A stretch of 64,000 nt of DNA from Acidobacteriota bacterium (GTDB taxonomy: Bacteria > Acidobacteriota > Thermoanaerobaculia > Multivoradales > J023). Shown in pieces: positions 1-8,495 of this stretch. The notes under the pieces are model-generated. The model saw nothing but the letters and a program-made list of their open reading frames with translations. It made no database searches and was not told the origin of the DNA. Both the position numbers and the translations under genes were made by a program. Numbering within the stretch: position 1 is the first letter of the stretch; each line of letters starts with the position of its first letter. The stretch lies in NCBI GenBank assembly GCA_029263395.1, contig JAJCXO010000035.1:1-64000 (forward strand), read 5' to 3'.

Positions 1-513
1 CAGGGTAGTTACCTTTCACCCCAGACCCGAATCGCAACCCTACAGGACGTCGACTCGGTCAAAGTCGACTTCTCGGTACCGGAGAAATACGCTTCGAGGA
101 TGCGCCGCGGCGGTGAGATTCGATTTCGGGTCAAGGGTGACGAGCGCAACTTCACCGGCAAAATTTACGCCATGGAGCCCCGCGTTGACCCAGACACCCG
201 CTCGCTACAGCTGCGCGCCGAGAGCTCCAATGCCGATGGCGCTCTGCTGCCCGGCGCCTTCGCCGACGTTGAAATTGTGGTGGCAGAAACCGACGATGCG
301 CTCACCGTGCCAGCAATCGCGGTGATCCCCGAGCTTGGTGGTAAAAAAATATTCGTGTTGGAGGACGGCAAAGCCCAGCCGCGGACGGTGGAGACCGGCA
401 TCCGCACCGCCGATCAAGTCCAGATCACCAGCGGCCTCGCCCCTGGCGAGCGGGTGATCATCTCGGCGATCCAACAGCTGCGCGCCGGGCTGGAGGTCGA
501 GGCCGCGTTATGA
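1..513 (+). CDS. RND efflux periplasmic adaptor (HlyD/MexE family), C-terminal part
   Basis: The reading frame is open from base 1, so the gene starts outside the window; about 170 C-terminal residues are present. They match the beta-barrel and membrane-proximal domains of MexE/MdtA-type adaptors, with the typical runs VDPDTRSLQLRA, LLPGAFADVEI and LTVPAIAVI and the late SGLAPGERVI segment. The adaptor is anchored in the periplasm and links the inner-membrane pump to an outer-membrane channel. It stops 28 bases before the pump gene, on the same strand, which is the usual operon order. The substrate cannot be read from the sequence. Confidence 0.93.
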   Translation, partial: QGSYLSPQTRIATLQDVDSVKVDFSVPEKYASRMRRGGEIRFRVKGDERNFTGKIYAMEPRVDPDTRSLQLRAESSNADGALLPGAFADVEIVVAETDDALTVPAIAVIPELGGKKIFVLEDGKAQPRTVETGIRTADQVQITSGLAPGERVIISAIQQLRAGLEVEAAL

Positions 514-541
514 CCGCCCCCGCCCACCCGGGACACCCGTC

Positions 542-3500
542 ATGACCCTTTACTCCCTCTCGATCCGACGTCCGGTACTGGCCCTGGTGATGTCGATCAC
601 CATCGTACTGTTCGGGTTGATCGGCTTCCGCTCTCTTGGAGTGCGCGAGTTCCCATCGGTCGACTCACCGGTGATCACCGTGTCGACCAGCTACCGTGGC
701 GCCAACGCCGACGTCATTGAATCGCAGATCACCGAGCCGCTGGAAGAGTCGATCAACGGCGTTGCCGGCATCCGCACGCTGACGTCGGTAAGCCGCGAGG
801 GACGCAGCACGGTGCGGGTGGAATTTGGCATCGATGCCGATCTCGATACCGCCGCCAACGACGTTCGCGACCGGGTGTCGCGAGCTCAGCGCAACCTGCC
901 GCCGGATGCTGATCCACCGACGATCTCGAAAGCCGACGCCGACGACCGACCGATCTTGCAAGTTACGGTGTGGTCAGACACCCGCAACCTACTCGAGCTC
1001 AGTCGCCTGGCCGACGACCTTTTTGTCGAACGTTTGCAGACGATCCCGCAAGTCAGCCAAGTCGACATTTGGGGTGACAAGACCTACGCCATGCGGCTGT
1101 GGATCGATCCTCAGAAGCTCGCCGCTTACGAGCTGACGCCGCTCGAGGTACGGCAGGCGATCGAGCGCGGCAATGTTGAGCTACCGGCGGGCCGGATCGA
1201 GGGCCGTGACGTCGAGCTGCCGGTACGCACCATGGGCCGAATCGATACCCCAGAGGCATTTGAGAACTTGATCTTGAAGTCCGCCGGCGGCAGTATCGTC
1301 CGTTTTCGCGACATCGGCACCGCCGAGCTCGGGCCGCGCAATCTGCGCACCATTCTCAAGCGGGACGGCATCCCGATGGTTGCCGTCGTCATCCGTCCGC
1401 AACCTGGCGCCAACTACATCGACATTGCTGACGAGTTCTATCGTCGCATCCCGCTGATCGAAAAAGACCTGCCTGAAGACATCGAGATTGCAATCGGCTT
1501 CGACTCCACCAAATACATCAAACGCTCGATTCGCGAGGTCCAACAGACCGTCCTGCTGGCGTTTGGGCTGGTGATTCTGGTGATCTTCGCTTTCCTGCGC
1601 GACTGGCGGACAACCCTGATCCCGGTGCTGGTGATTCCGGTGTCGTTGACCGGGGCGTTTTTTGTCATGTCGAGCGCTGGCTTCTCGATCAATGTCCTCA
1701 CCTTGCTCGGTATGGTGCTCGCCATCGGATTGGTGGTTGATGATGCGATCGTGGTGCTGGAGAACATCTACGCCAAAATCGAAGACGGCCTGGAGCCGAT
1801 CGAAGCCGGGGTTGTCGGTACACGGGAAATCTTCTTCGCCGTCATCGCCACCACCCTGGCGCTGGTGTCGGTGTTGCTGCCGATCCTCTTCATCGGTGGG
1901 CTCACCGGGCGGCTGTTTCAGGAGTTTGGGGTCACCCTGGCTGGCGCAGTGATCATCTCGTCCTTTGTGGCGCTGACGCTGACACCGATGTTGAGCTCAC
2001 GGATGCTCAAGAAGCGTCAACAACAACCCTGGTTGTACCGCGCCACCGAACCCTTCTTCGAACGCCTCACCGGAAGCTACCGCAGCAGCTTGGAGTGGCT
2101 GCTGGCGCGCCGCTGGCTGGCGATCCCGATGGTCCTGGCCTGCGTTGGATTGATCGGGCTGTTCTTCCGCACCCTGCCGTCTGAGTTGGCACCGCTCGAA
2201 GACCGCAGCTCGATTCGACTCAACGCCACCGGCCCCGAAGGCACCACCTTCACCTACATGGATCGTTTTGTCGACGAGCTCAATGCGCTGCTCCTCGACG
2301 AGATCCCAGAAACCAAAACTTTGGTGTCGGTGACTTCCCCCGGCTTCGGGGCGACAAGCTCGGTCAACTCCAGTTTTGCCCGCGTCATGCTGGTCGACCC
2401 GGACGACCGCGATCGTTCGCAAACCGAAATTGTCGACGCGTTGAAGCTGCGTGTTCGGGAGCTGACCGCGGCCCGCATCTTCGTGTCGCAAGAGCCGACC
2501 ATCGCCGTTGGCCGACGTCGCGGTCTGCCGGTGCAATTTGTCATCCAGGCGCCCAACCAGGCCCGGTTAGAGGAGGTTTTGCCCGACTTCCTGGCCACCG
2601 CCGAGGCAGATCCCACCTTCACCAACATCGACCTCAACCTCAAATTCGACAAACCTGAGCTACGCATCGAAATCGACCGTGAGCGTGCCCGCGACCTCGG
2701 CATCTCGGCCCTCGACATCGGCCGCACGCTCCAGCTGGCGTTGTCCGAGCAGCGGCTGGGCTTCTTCCTACGCGACGGTAAACAATACGAGATCATCGCC
2801 CAGGTGTCGCCGGAAGACCGTAACGAGACCATCGACCTGCGTAACCTCTACGTCCGCTCGTCCGCCGGTAGGCCGGTGCTGCTCGACAAACTGGTGACGG
2901 TGACTGAGGAGAGCCGCCCGCCACAACTCTTCCGGTTCGATCGTTACGTCTCGGCCACCGTATCGGCCGACCTCGCCACCGGCAAAACCATCGCCGACGG
3001 TATCGACGCCATGGATCGTGTCGCCGATCAAGTGCTCGACGACTCTTTCGCCACCTCGCTGTCCGGCGAGTCGCGAGACTACGCCGAAAGCGCCCGCAGC
3101 CTGGACTTCGTCTTCCTGCTCGCCTTGGTACTGATCTACTTAGTGCTGGCGGCACAATTCGAGAGCTTTCGCGATCCGATCACCATCATGCTCACCGTGC
3201 CGCTGGCTCTGGCCGGCGCGCTGATCGCGCTGTGGTATTTCAACTTGACCCTCAACATCTTCAGCCAGATCGGCATGATCATGTTGATCGGCCTGACCAC
3301 CAAAAACGGCATCCTGATCGTCGAGTTCTCGAACCAACGCCGCGAGCGCGGTCGTTCCCCGATGGATGCTGCCATCGAAGGCGCCACTCGCAGGTTCCGA
3401 CCCGTGTTGATGACCAGCCTGTCGACCGTCCTCGGCATCCTACCGATCGCCCTGGCACTGGGTGCTGGTGCCGAGAGTCGAGCTCCGATGGGCGTGGCCA

Positions 3501-3676
3501 TCATCGGTGGGTTGATTTTCGGAACGTTCCTGACCCTTTACGTGGTGCCGGCGATGTACACCTACCTCACGACGAAGGAATGGACACGGGGCGTCGTGGC
3601 CAAACGGGCCGCGGCCGCGTCAGCAGAAGCCGACGCGAGTGGCGTTGGAGACGAAGCACCAGCAACGGTTGGCTGA
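542..3676 (+). CDS. RND efflux pump, inner-membrane transporter (HAE1/AcrB family)
   Basis: The 1044-residue length is normal for the family. The N-terminus (MTLYSLSIRRPVLALVMSI) is the canonical cytoplasmic start and first membrane helix. Two duplicated halves each have a large periplasmic loop and a six-helix block. The proton-relay pair in helix 4, IGLVVDDAIVVLENI, is intact as D400-D401, and the second half has IGLTTKNGILIVEF and the block ending VVPAMYTYL. The protein exports small hydrophobic compounds with proton antiport, partnered with the adaptor just upstream. No outer-membrane factor lies downstream. The last 25 residues are an Ala/Glu-rich tail of no known role. Confidence 0.97.
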   Translation: MTLYSLSIRRPVLALVMSITIVLFGLIGFRSLGVREFPSVDSPVITVSTSYRGANADVIESQITEPLEESINGVAGIRTLTSVSREGRSTVRVEFGIDADLDTAANDVRDRVSRAQRNLPPDADPPTISKADADDRPILQVTVWSDTRNLLELSRLADDLFVERLQTIPQVSQVDIWGDKTYAMRLWIDPQKLAAYELTPLEVRQAIERGNVELPAGRIEGRDVELPVRTMGRIDTPEAFENLILKSAGGSIVRFRDIGTAELGPRNLRTILKRDGIPMVAVVIRPQPGANYIDIADEFYRRIPLIEKDLPEDIEIAIGFDSTKYIKRSIREVQQTVLLAFGLVILVIFAFLRDWRTTLIPVLVIPVSLTGAFFVMSSAGFSINVLTLLGMVLAIGLVVDDAIVVLENIYAKIEDGLEPIEAGVVGTREIFFAVIATTLALVSVLLPILFIGGLTGRLFQEFGVTLAGAVIISSFVALTLTPMLSSRMLKKRQQQPWLYRATEPFFERLTGSYRSSLEWLLARRWLAIPMVLACVGLIGLFFRTLPSELAPLEDRSSIRLNATGPEGTTFTYMDRFVDELNALLLDEIPETKTLVSVTSPGFGATSSVNSSFARVMLVDPDDRDRSQTEIVDALKLRVRELTAARIFVSQEPTIAVGRRRGLPVQFVIQAPNQARLEEVLPDFLATAEADPTFTNIDLNLKFDKPELRIEIDRERARDLGISALDIGRTLQLALSEQRLGFFLRDGKQYEIIAQVSPEDRNETIDLRNLYVRSSAGRPVLLDKLVTVTEESRPPQLFRFDRYVSATVSADLATGKTIADGIDAMDRVADQVLDDSFATSLSGESRDYAESARSLDFVFLLALVLIYLVLAAQFESFRDPITIMLTVPLALAGALIALWYFNLTLNIFSQIGMIMLIGLTTKNGILIVEFSNQRRERGRSPMDAAIEGATRRFRPVLMTSLSTVLGILPIALALGAGAESRAPMGVAIIGGLIFGTFLTLYVVPAMYTYLTTKEWTRGVVAKRAAAASAEADASGVGDEAPATVG

Positions 3677-3706
3677 AAGCGCTCAGCTTCTCCAAGAGGT
3701 GACTTT

Positions 3707-4567
3707 ATGGCTACGGCCTCAGCAAGACGTATCGCAGCAGCCTTCGCCCTCCTCGTGGCCGCTGCCGCTTGCACCGGAGAAGCACCGCCAGAGAGCAACG
3801 TTGAGGGTGACGTCAAACTCTACGCCATGGATTGCGGCTCGATCGATGTCGCCGACATGAGCGTCTTCTCCGACGACGGAACCTTCGATGGCCAGTCGAT
3901 TCGTTTGGCTAACCCGTGCTTCTTGGTTCGCCATCCCAAAGGCAACCTGCTCTGGGATACAGGTCACCCAGACGAACTGGCCGACACCCCGGACGGCACA
4001 ACCTTTGACGTATGGCACTACGCGTTGAAAACCAAGCTGGTCGATCAACTCGCCCTGCTAGACCTAAAGCCGTCCGACATCGATTACCTATCGCTGTCTC
4101 ATCTCCACCCTGACCACTCTGGCAACGCCAATCTTTTTGCCGGCTCAACCTTCATTATCAACGCTTTCGAGCGGCAATACATGTTCTCAGAGGAAGGCAG
4201 AACTGCATTTGGGGAGTCTTACTCCAGCCTCGAGCAAGCCACCACCATACTCTTCGAAGAGGAGCACGATGTGTTCGGAGACGGCACCATCGTCATGAAG
4301 TCGATGCCCGGGCATACCCCTGGCAGCTCTGTACTGCTCGTTCGATTAGAGAATTCGGGGAGTGTTTTGTTGACGGGTGACCTGTACACCCACGCCAAGG
4401 CGCGTGAGTTGCAAACCGTGCCCACATTCAACCTCGACAAGCCAACAATCCTCGAGTCGAGACGCCGCTTCGAAGCGTTGGCAGCCACCGAAAACGCCCG
4501 CGTCGTGATCCAACATAGCCTGGCTGCTTTTGAGGCACTGCCTACCTTTCCGGCTTTTTTGGACTAG
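3707..4567 (+). CDS. Lipoprotein metallo-beta-lactamase-fold hydrolase (AHL-lactonase-like)
   Basis: The 286-residue protein begins with a lipoprotein signal (about residues 1-22, lipobox ending AAAC), so it is probably membrane-tethered on the periplasmic side. The zinc site is complete: H132-L-H134-P-D136-H137, then H203 in MPGHTPGS, D225 in LLTGDLYTH and H270 in VVIQHS. The spacing and the opening LYAMDCGSIDV resemble the N-acyl-homoserine lactonase (AiiA-like) subgroup. Lactone hydrolysis is an inference; other esters or lactones are possible. It starts 30 bases after the efflux pump gene and could be co-transcribed with it. A GAGGTGA motif lies just before the ATG. Confidence 0.88.
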   Translation: MATASARRIAAAFALLVAAAACTGEAPPESNVEGDVKLYAMDCGSIDVADMSVFSDDGTFDGQSIRLANPCFLVRHPKGNLLWDTGHPDELADTPDGTTFDVWHYALKTKLVDQLALLDLKPSDIDYLSLSHLHPDHSGNANLFAGSTFIINAFERQYMFSEEGRTAFGESYSSLEQATTILFEEEHDVFGDGTIVMKSMPGHTPGSSVLLVRLENSGSVLLTGDLYTHAKARELQTVPTFNLDKPTILESRRRFEALAATENARVVIQHSLAAFEALPTFPAFLD

Positions 4568-4643
4568 GTCTTGGAAGCGATCCAGGCCCAAAGTGAGACT
4601 CGGGGACACATCTCTTGGTGTAGGGACCGTTCCTCGACGTTCT

Positions 4644-4838
4644 GAGACCACGATTTACGCTCGATTGCACTCTCCTGACGTTGCAGAGACCACGATTCAC
4701 CCTCGATTGCACTCTCCTGCCGTTGCAGAGACCACGATTTACGCTCGATTGCACTCTCCCGACGTTCCAGAGACCACGATTCACGCTCGATTGCACTCTC
4801 CCGACGTTGCAGACACCACGATTCACGTTCGATCGCGC
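4644..4838. repeat. 42-bp tandem repeat, about 4.6 copies
   Basis: Copies begin at 4644, 4686, 4728, 4770 and 4812, each opening GAGACCACGATT or a one-base variant and continuing CGATTGCACTCTC. Copies differ by only a few substitutions and the last one decays after about 25 bases. Because 42 is a multiple of three, several frames stay open on both strands, but no frame has a ribosome site or a convincing protein. The array lies between the hydrolase gene and the ArsR promoter. Confidence 0.92.
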
Positions 4839-4898
4839 ATTTTGGCCAAAAATCAGCGACACTGAGGCGTATCTCACAACGAACCTCGCGATCGGCCC

Positions 4899-4928
4899 TT
4901 GACATCTAAGTAAGCCACAACTTACTTT
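4899..4928 (+). promoter_or_regulatory. Sigma-70-type promoter with overlapping inverted repeat for the ArsR-type gene
   Basis: TTGACA (4899-4904) is a perfect -35 box, and TACTTT (4923-4928) sits 18 bases later as a weak -10. An exact inverted repeat AAGTAAG / CTTACTT (4908-4914 and 4921-4927, 6-base spacer) fills the gap between the boxes and overlaps the -10. A dimeric repressor bound there would block RNA polymerase, as expected for autoregulation by the ArsR-type product. The ATG at 4935 is only 6 bases past the -10, so the message would be leaderless or nearly so. Confidence 0.7.
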
Positions 4929-4934
4929 AAAACC

Positions 4935-5246
4935 ATGGCATACGCAGAAGTCCTCACCGCACTGGCTGATCCTACTCGCCGGCACATCTTCGAAGCGTTG
5001 CGCGAACAACCCAGAACCGTTGGTGAATTGGCTGCTGGTCAGCCGGTCAGCAGACCCGCAGTGTCACAACACTTGAGGGTGCTCGAAACCGCAAGGCTGG
5101 TCAATGTTGTACCCCAAGGCACCCGCCGTCTTTACTCGATCAAACACGACGGACTGGAAGATCTTCGCCAATATTTAGATACATTCTGGTCTGATGTCTT
5201 GTCGGCCTACAGCGCTGAGATCACTCGCCGAATGCAGGACGAATGA
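4935..5246 (+). CDS. ArsR-family winged-helix transcriptional repressor
   Basis: The 103-residue protein is one winged-helix domain. It opens with ALADPTRRHIFEAL, has the recognition helix SRPAVSQHLRVLETARLV, and a wing around QGTRRLYSI. It contains no cysteine, so it is not a classical metal sensor; it fits the ArsR branch encoded with SRPBCC proteins. It starts right behind a promoter carrying an inverted repeat and is followed after 20 bases by the SRPBCC gene. It probably represses this two-gene operon. The signal that releases it is unknown. Confidence 0.92.
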   Translation: MAYAEVLTALADPTRRHIFEALREQPRTVGELAAGQPVSRPAVSQHLRVLETARLVNVVPQGTRRLYSIKHDGLEDLRQYLDTFWSDVLSAYSAEITRRMQDE

Positions 5247-5265
5247 ACAGGCATAGGAGTCCCGC

Positions 5266-5730
5266 ATGCTTGCTCCGCTGATCAAGTCCATTGATGTCCC
5301 CTGCCGTCAAGACAAGGCATTTGTGGTGTTTATCGAGGAGATGGCCAGTTGGTGGCCGCTCGGAAAATTCACCGTCTCCGCAATGAGCGGAACCACCGCC
5401 AAGTCGATCCGAGTAGACACACGACCGGGCGGCGAGATCGTGGAAATTAGCCCGGATGATACGGAACACTTGTGGGGCACCATCCAAGACTATGATCCGT
5501 ACGACTTCGTCAGCATGAACTTCCACATCCCGCAACCCGGTGAAATCGTCGAAGACAGAAGCCTGGTCGAAGTGCGATTCACCGCACTCACCAGCGAACA
5601 CACCCGCGTCGTGCTCACCCAGAGCAACTGGGAAGCCTTTGGCGAACGAGCCGAGGCGCTGCAGGGTGGTTACGGCGGCGGTTGGACGCTCATCTTCGAG
5701 CAGGCATTCAAGGCAGCATGCGGCGGATGA
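5266..5730 (+). CDS. SRPBCC (AHSA1-like) domain protein
   Basis: The 154-residue soluble protein matches the START/AHSA1 ligand-binding fold. Family-like runs are the early SIDVPCRQDKAFVVF strand and helix, the WWPLGKF and GGEIVEIS segments, LWGTIQDYDPYDFVSMNFH in the middle, and the terminal helix GGWTLIFEQAFKAA. Such proteins bind hydrophobic ligands, and ArsR-SRPBCC gene pairs are common in soil bacteria. The ribosome site is weak (ATAGGAGTCCCGC before the ATG). The ligand and the link to the repressor's signal are unknown. Confidence 0.85.
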   Translation: MLAPLIKSIDVPCRQDKAFVVFIEEMASWWPLGKFTVSAMSGTTAKSIRVDTRPGGEIVEISPDDTEHLWGTIQDYDPYDFVSMNFHIPQPGEIVEDRSLVEVRFTALTSEHTRVVLTQSNWEAFGERAEALQGGYGGGWTLIFEQAFKAACGG

Positions 5731-5830
5731 CGTCCGACACCCTAAACCTGCCACGCCGAACAAGTCTCGTGCCGATAGGTCCCGTGTCGTTTCGATCTGC
5801 AGCGAGCTAACTCTCGCTCGCCAGATCCAC

Positions 5831-6283
5831 CTAACCGACGATCTTCAACCGCGGCCGCTTCTCGGCCCATTCCTGGCTGGAGTAAATTTGCGGCGCAACC
5901 TCGACTACCCGTGGCAACAAATTGAACAGCGACACCTGTGTCCACTCGGCGCCGTCACGCTGGTGGAAGCCACGCCGGGTGAGCTCTTCTGCGACTTGCG
6001 ATAAGGGGCGGTCCAACACAACCTGCTCCAGCACACAGCGCATCGCTTCGACCTCGGCAGGATTCTCGACCAGGAAGTGGCAGTCGGCTGCAACCTCCAG
6101 CCCATAGGGCACTTCTTCCTTCGCTAGGCCGTCTTCCCTTGCCTGGATGTCAGCAGTGTCACCCTCGGTTTCCCGTTGCCACTCGACTGCCGCCAGCCGC
6201 CAACCTTCCTCGGCCTTCTCACGCAGTTCCTCCGCACTTGGCGGAGAATCCACAACCTCTCGCACTCGTTCGACGTTTGCCAT
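5831..6283 (-). CDS. Small stand-alone protein resembling the recombinase domain of large serine recombinases
   Basis: The 150-residue protein has a strong ribosome site (AAGGAGGCACC before the ATG). Residues 1-60 are charged and helical. From PYGLEVAAD (about residue 58) to QIYSS it follows the plan of the Recombinase domain (Pfam PF07508): PYG start, a helix with NPAEVEAMRCVLE, SQVAEELTRRGFHQRDG and EWTQVSLFNLL. The catalytic serine resolvase domain and zinc ribbon of real recombinases are absent, so it cannot recombine DNA by itself. It may be a domesticated DNA-binding protein or a remnant under selection. The assignment comes from motif pattern only. Confidence 0.6.
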   Translation of the reverse strand: MANVERVREVVDSPPSAEELREKAEEGWRLAAVEWQRETEGDTADIQAREDGLAKEEVPYGLEVAADCHFLVENPAEVEAMRCVLEQVVLDRPLSQVAEELTRRGFHQRDGAEWTQVSLFNLLPRVVEVAPQIYSSQEWAEKRPRLKIVG

Positions 6284-6301
6284 GGTGCCTCCTTGTGGAG
6301 T

Positions 6302-6319
6302 GCGGGTTCAAGAACCCGC
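6302..6319. other. Hairpin-forming inverted repeat in a minus-strand intergenic gap
   Basis: GCGGGTTC-AA-GAACCCGC forms an 8-base stem; in practice 7 pairs with a 4-base loop. It sits 19 bases before the small recombinase-like gene and about 70 bases after the glycosyltransferase stop, both on the minus strand. No clean U-run follows on the minus strand, so it may be a weak terminator, a processing site or an operator. Confidence 0.5.
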
Positions 6320-6385
6320 GTCAAAATTTTCGGATGGTCTCATCTGGTTGCTACGCAAGACGGGCACCCAACGTTTCATCCGACG

Positions 6386-8476
6386 TCAGGGGTCACCCAC
6401 GCTGAGTGCTCTCGTGATCTCGAGAGTTTGCAGCTGACTGGCTTGGTCGATGTAAAACTGAAACAGGTAGCGACCGGCCTGCTCGACTGCGATATCAAAA
6501 GCACCGTCTTCTGCTTGCACGGCGTAGGCGGCTTCCTGATTGTCGAGATCGATGACGCTCACGTAGGCATAACCGGAGACCTCACTCAACTTTAGACGAT
6601 GAGCGCCAGCTGGCAGTGAGGCTCGAAACGTCCGCCAGCGATGGGTTGGCGCCCACCGAATGCGAGTGGACCGCCCTTCACGCGGACGAATCTTCTTGTG
6701 AATCGGTTGGCTGGCGTCGAGCAGTTGTTGGTCTGGCACGTCGCGCGGTGGCACTTTGAACACCAGGATCCTCGGTCCCATGCGCGTTCGATGGGGGCTG
6801 ATCTCGACCACCAACTCGAGCCCTAGAACCTCACGATAGTTGCGCTCTGCGATCTTGTGGAACGGTTTGAAATGGAGTTCGGGACGCAGGAAACGCTCAA
6901 AGGCGTCACTCGCCAGGATCACAAAGTCGAAGTCGGCCGCAACCAGATCGGCAACCGAGTAGTCACCGATCCAGCGCGTCTTCTGCACTTGAAAAGCATC
7001 CAGGTCCAGGTTCGGGGTGTACCGTTCCTTGAGAATCGAGGCGCCACGAGGAAGGGTCTCCCAGATGCTTTCGGCTGCCACTTGACGGGTGCTGTCGCTA
7101 GCGTAGGCGATAGCTTGCGCCACCACCTGCATCAACGGTAGCGCCAGGCAAACGATCGCGAGGACCCACGACAATAAGAGGCGTTTTCCGAGCCAACGCT
7201 GACTCAACCATCCTGCCCAGGCGGCGATACCGGCTCCCATTAATACGGCAACGGCTGGGAGTGCTGGATAGAGGTTGCGCTCAACGACCATGTTCATCGA
7301 ACTGATGAGCGTCAGGTAGAGCACCGGGAACGGCAGCAGCCAAAAGGCTGCTGAGCGTTGCTGACGGCCGAGTACAAATAGGCCAGTCGCTCCCACCAAC
7401 ACGGCTGGCCAAGCAAAACTCTGTACGATCAAGTCAAAATAGTAGCCGGAGTTCGAGTCGACGACGACACCGATCCATCCACCCTGGGAGTACTGTCGGG
7501 CGCCGAACAAGGCGCCCATTGGACCGAAGATGTTGGCACGCGGATCGAGTGCCAGTCCGGGGGTGCTGAGCAAAAAGACCGCAAGCGACGGTAGCCCCGC
7601 CCACACCAAACCCCAAGACAATCGACGCTCAGTGATGCGCCACTTGAGATACACCGCGAGGATTGCCACTGCAACCAACCCGGCCGGATACTTGGTGCCA
7701 GCAGCGAGGCCCGCGAAGATGCCAGCCAAGGCATAGTCTCTGTAGCTCTCGCGCTGTATGAGCGCAGCCACCACCTGGAAAGACAAGGCGGCGAAGAATG
7801 CCGATGGCACGTCCGAGGTATTGACGTGGCCTCCTTGGTTGTAGACCGGTGCAAAGGCGATCAGCAGCCCGGCAAGACCACCGGCATACAGCCCCCACAG
7901 CCGCTCGGCTGCCCGAAAGACAGGCACCGCGGTCAGCCCAGCCATCACCGCAGTCACCAGCCTGGCCAACAGGCGGCAGAACACTTGCCAATCCGACACC
8001 CCGAACATCCAGCTCGACGCTGCCAGCACCGGCTTCGCAGCGAGTGATGCCAACCAGGTAACAAAAGCATCGATGTAGTACAGCAAATGGGGGTAAAAAA
8101 AACTGTCCCGCAGGTAGTTGCCTAGGTTGATCTGATTGGCATGATGTCGATAGGTGCCTTCGTCGTCATAGTAGGCGTCCGCGACTTCATGCTCGATCCC
8201 GACAACATGGATCGCCAGCGACAAGACGGTGATAGCAACCAAGGCCAAAACTCGCCGCTGTTGCCCTTGTCGCCAGGACGCGACACCACGGGCAACAAGG
8301 TAGATCCCGGTGAGCGCAATAGCGCTTACCGCCATCAGCTGACTCCATGCGATGGCAGCAGGGCGTTGCAAAACCTGCAGCCACCACAGCCCAGCAACTA
8401 TCAACCATGCAATAGCGACCGCCCAACCGAGCCAATGGATTCGGGTGGAAACCACACCGAGCGCTGGACTAGACAT
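6386..8476 (-). CDS. GT39/PMT-type membrane glycosyltransferase
   Basis: The 696-residue integral membrane protein has about a dozen predicted helices in residues 10-430 and a soluble C-terminal part. The first extracytoplasmic loop carries the acidic pair of the GT-C fold (AYYDDEGTYRHHANQI, about residue 100), followed by the family-like FFYPHLLYYIDAF. This matches ArnT/dolichyl-phosphate-mannose mannosyltransferase relatives, which transfer a sugar from a polyprenyl phosphate on the outer face of the membrane. The acceptor cannot be told. The C-terminal 150 residues look like a beta-rich domain. The helicase gene ends 19 bases before its ATG on the same strand. Confidence 0.85.
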   Translation of the reverse strand: MSSPALGVVSTRIHWLGWAVAIAWLIVAGLWWLQVLQRPAAIAWSQLMAVSAIALTGIYLVARGVASWRQGQQRRVLALVAITVLSLAIHVVGIEHEVADAYYDDEGTYRHHANQINLGNYLRDSFFYPHLLYYIDAFVTWLASLAAKPVLAASSWMFGVSDWQVFCRLLARLVTAVMAGLTAVPVFRAAERLWGLYAGGLAGLLIAFAPVYNQGGHVNTSDVPSAFFAALSFQVVAALIQRESYRDYALAGIFAGLAAGTKYPAGLVAVAILAVYLKWRITERRLSWGLVWAGLPSLAVFLLSTPGLALDPRANIFGPMGALFGARQYSQGGWIGVVVDSNSGYYFDLIVQSFAWPAVLVGATGLFVLGRQQRSAAFWLLPFPVLYLTLISSMNMVVERNLYPALPAVAVLMGAGIAAWAGWLSQRWLGKRLLLSWVLAIVCLALPLMQVVAQAIAYASDSTRQVAAESIWETLPRGASILKERYTPNLDLDAFQVQKTRWIGDYSVADLVAADFDFVILASDAFERFLRPELHFKPFHKIAERNYREVLGLELVVEISPHRTRMGPRILVFKVPPRDVPDQQLLDASQPIHKKIRPREGRSTRIRWAPTHRWRTFRASLPAGAHRLKLSEVSGYAYVSVIDLDNQEAAYAVQAEDGAFDIAVEQAGRYLFQFYIDQASQLQTLEITRALSVGDP

Positions 8477-8495
8477 GGAAGAAACGGACGCTCGA

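Noticed and set aside
4644-4838. Possible CRISPR array
   Set aside because: Units are joined without unique spacers and no cas genes are present; it is a simple tandem repeat.
4530-5009. Open frames on both strands through the 42-bp repeat
   Set aside because: They are open because the repeat length is a multiple of three; the periodic 14-residue products have no start signals.
6302-6319. tRNA T-arm-like sequence with GGTTCAAGAACC
   Set aside because: The loop length is wrong and no acceptor stem, D-arm or anticodon arm can be built around it.
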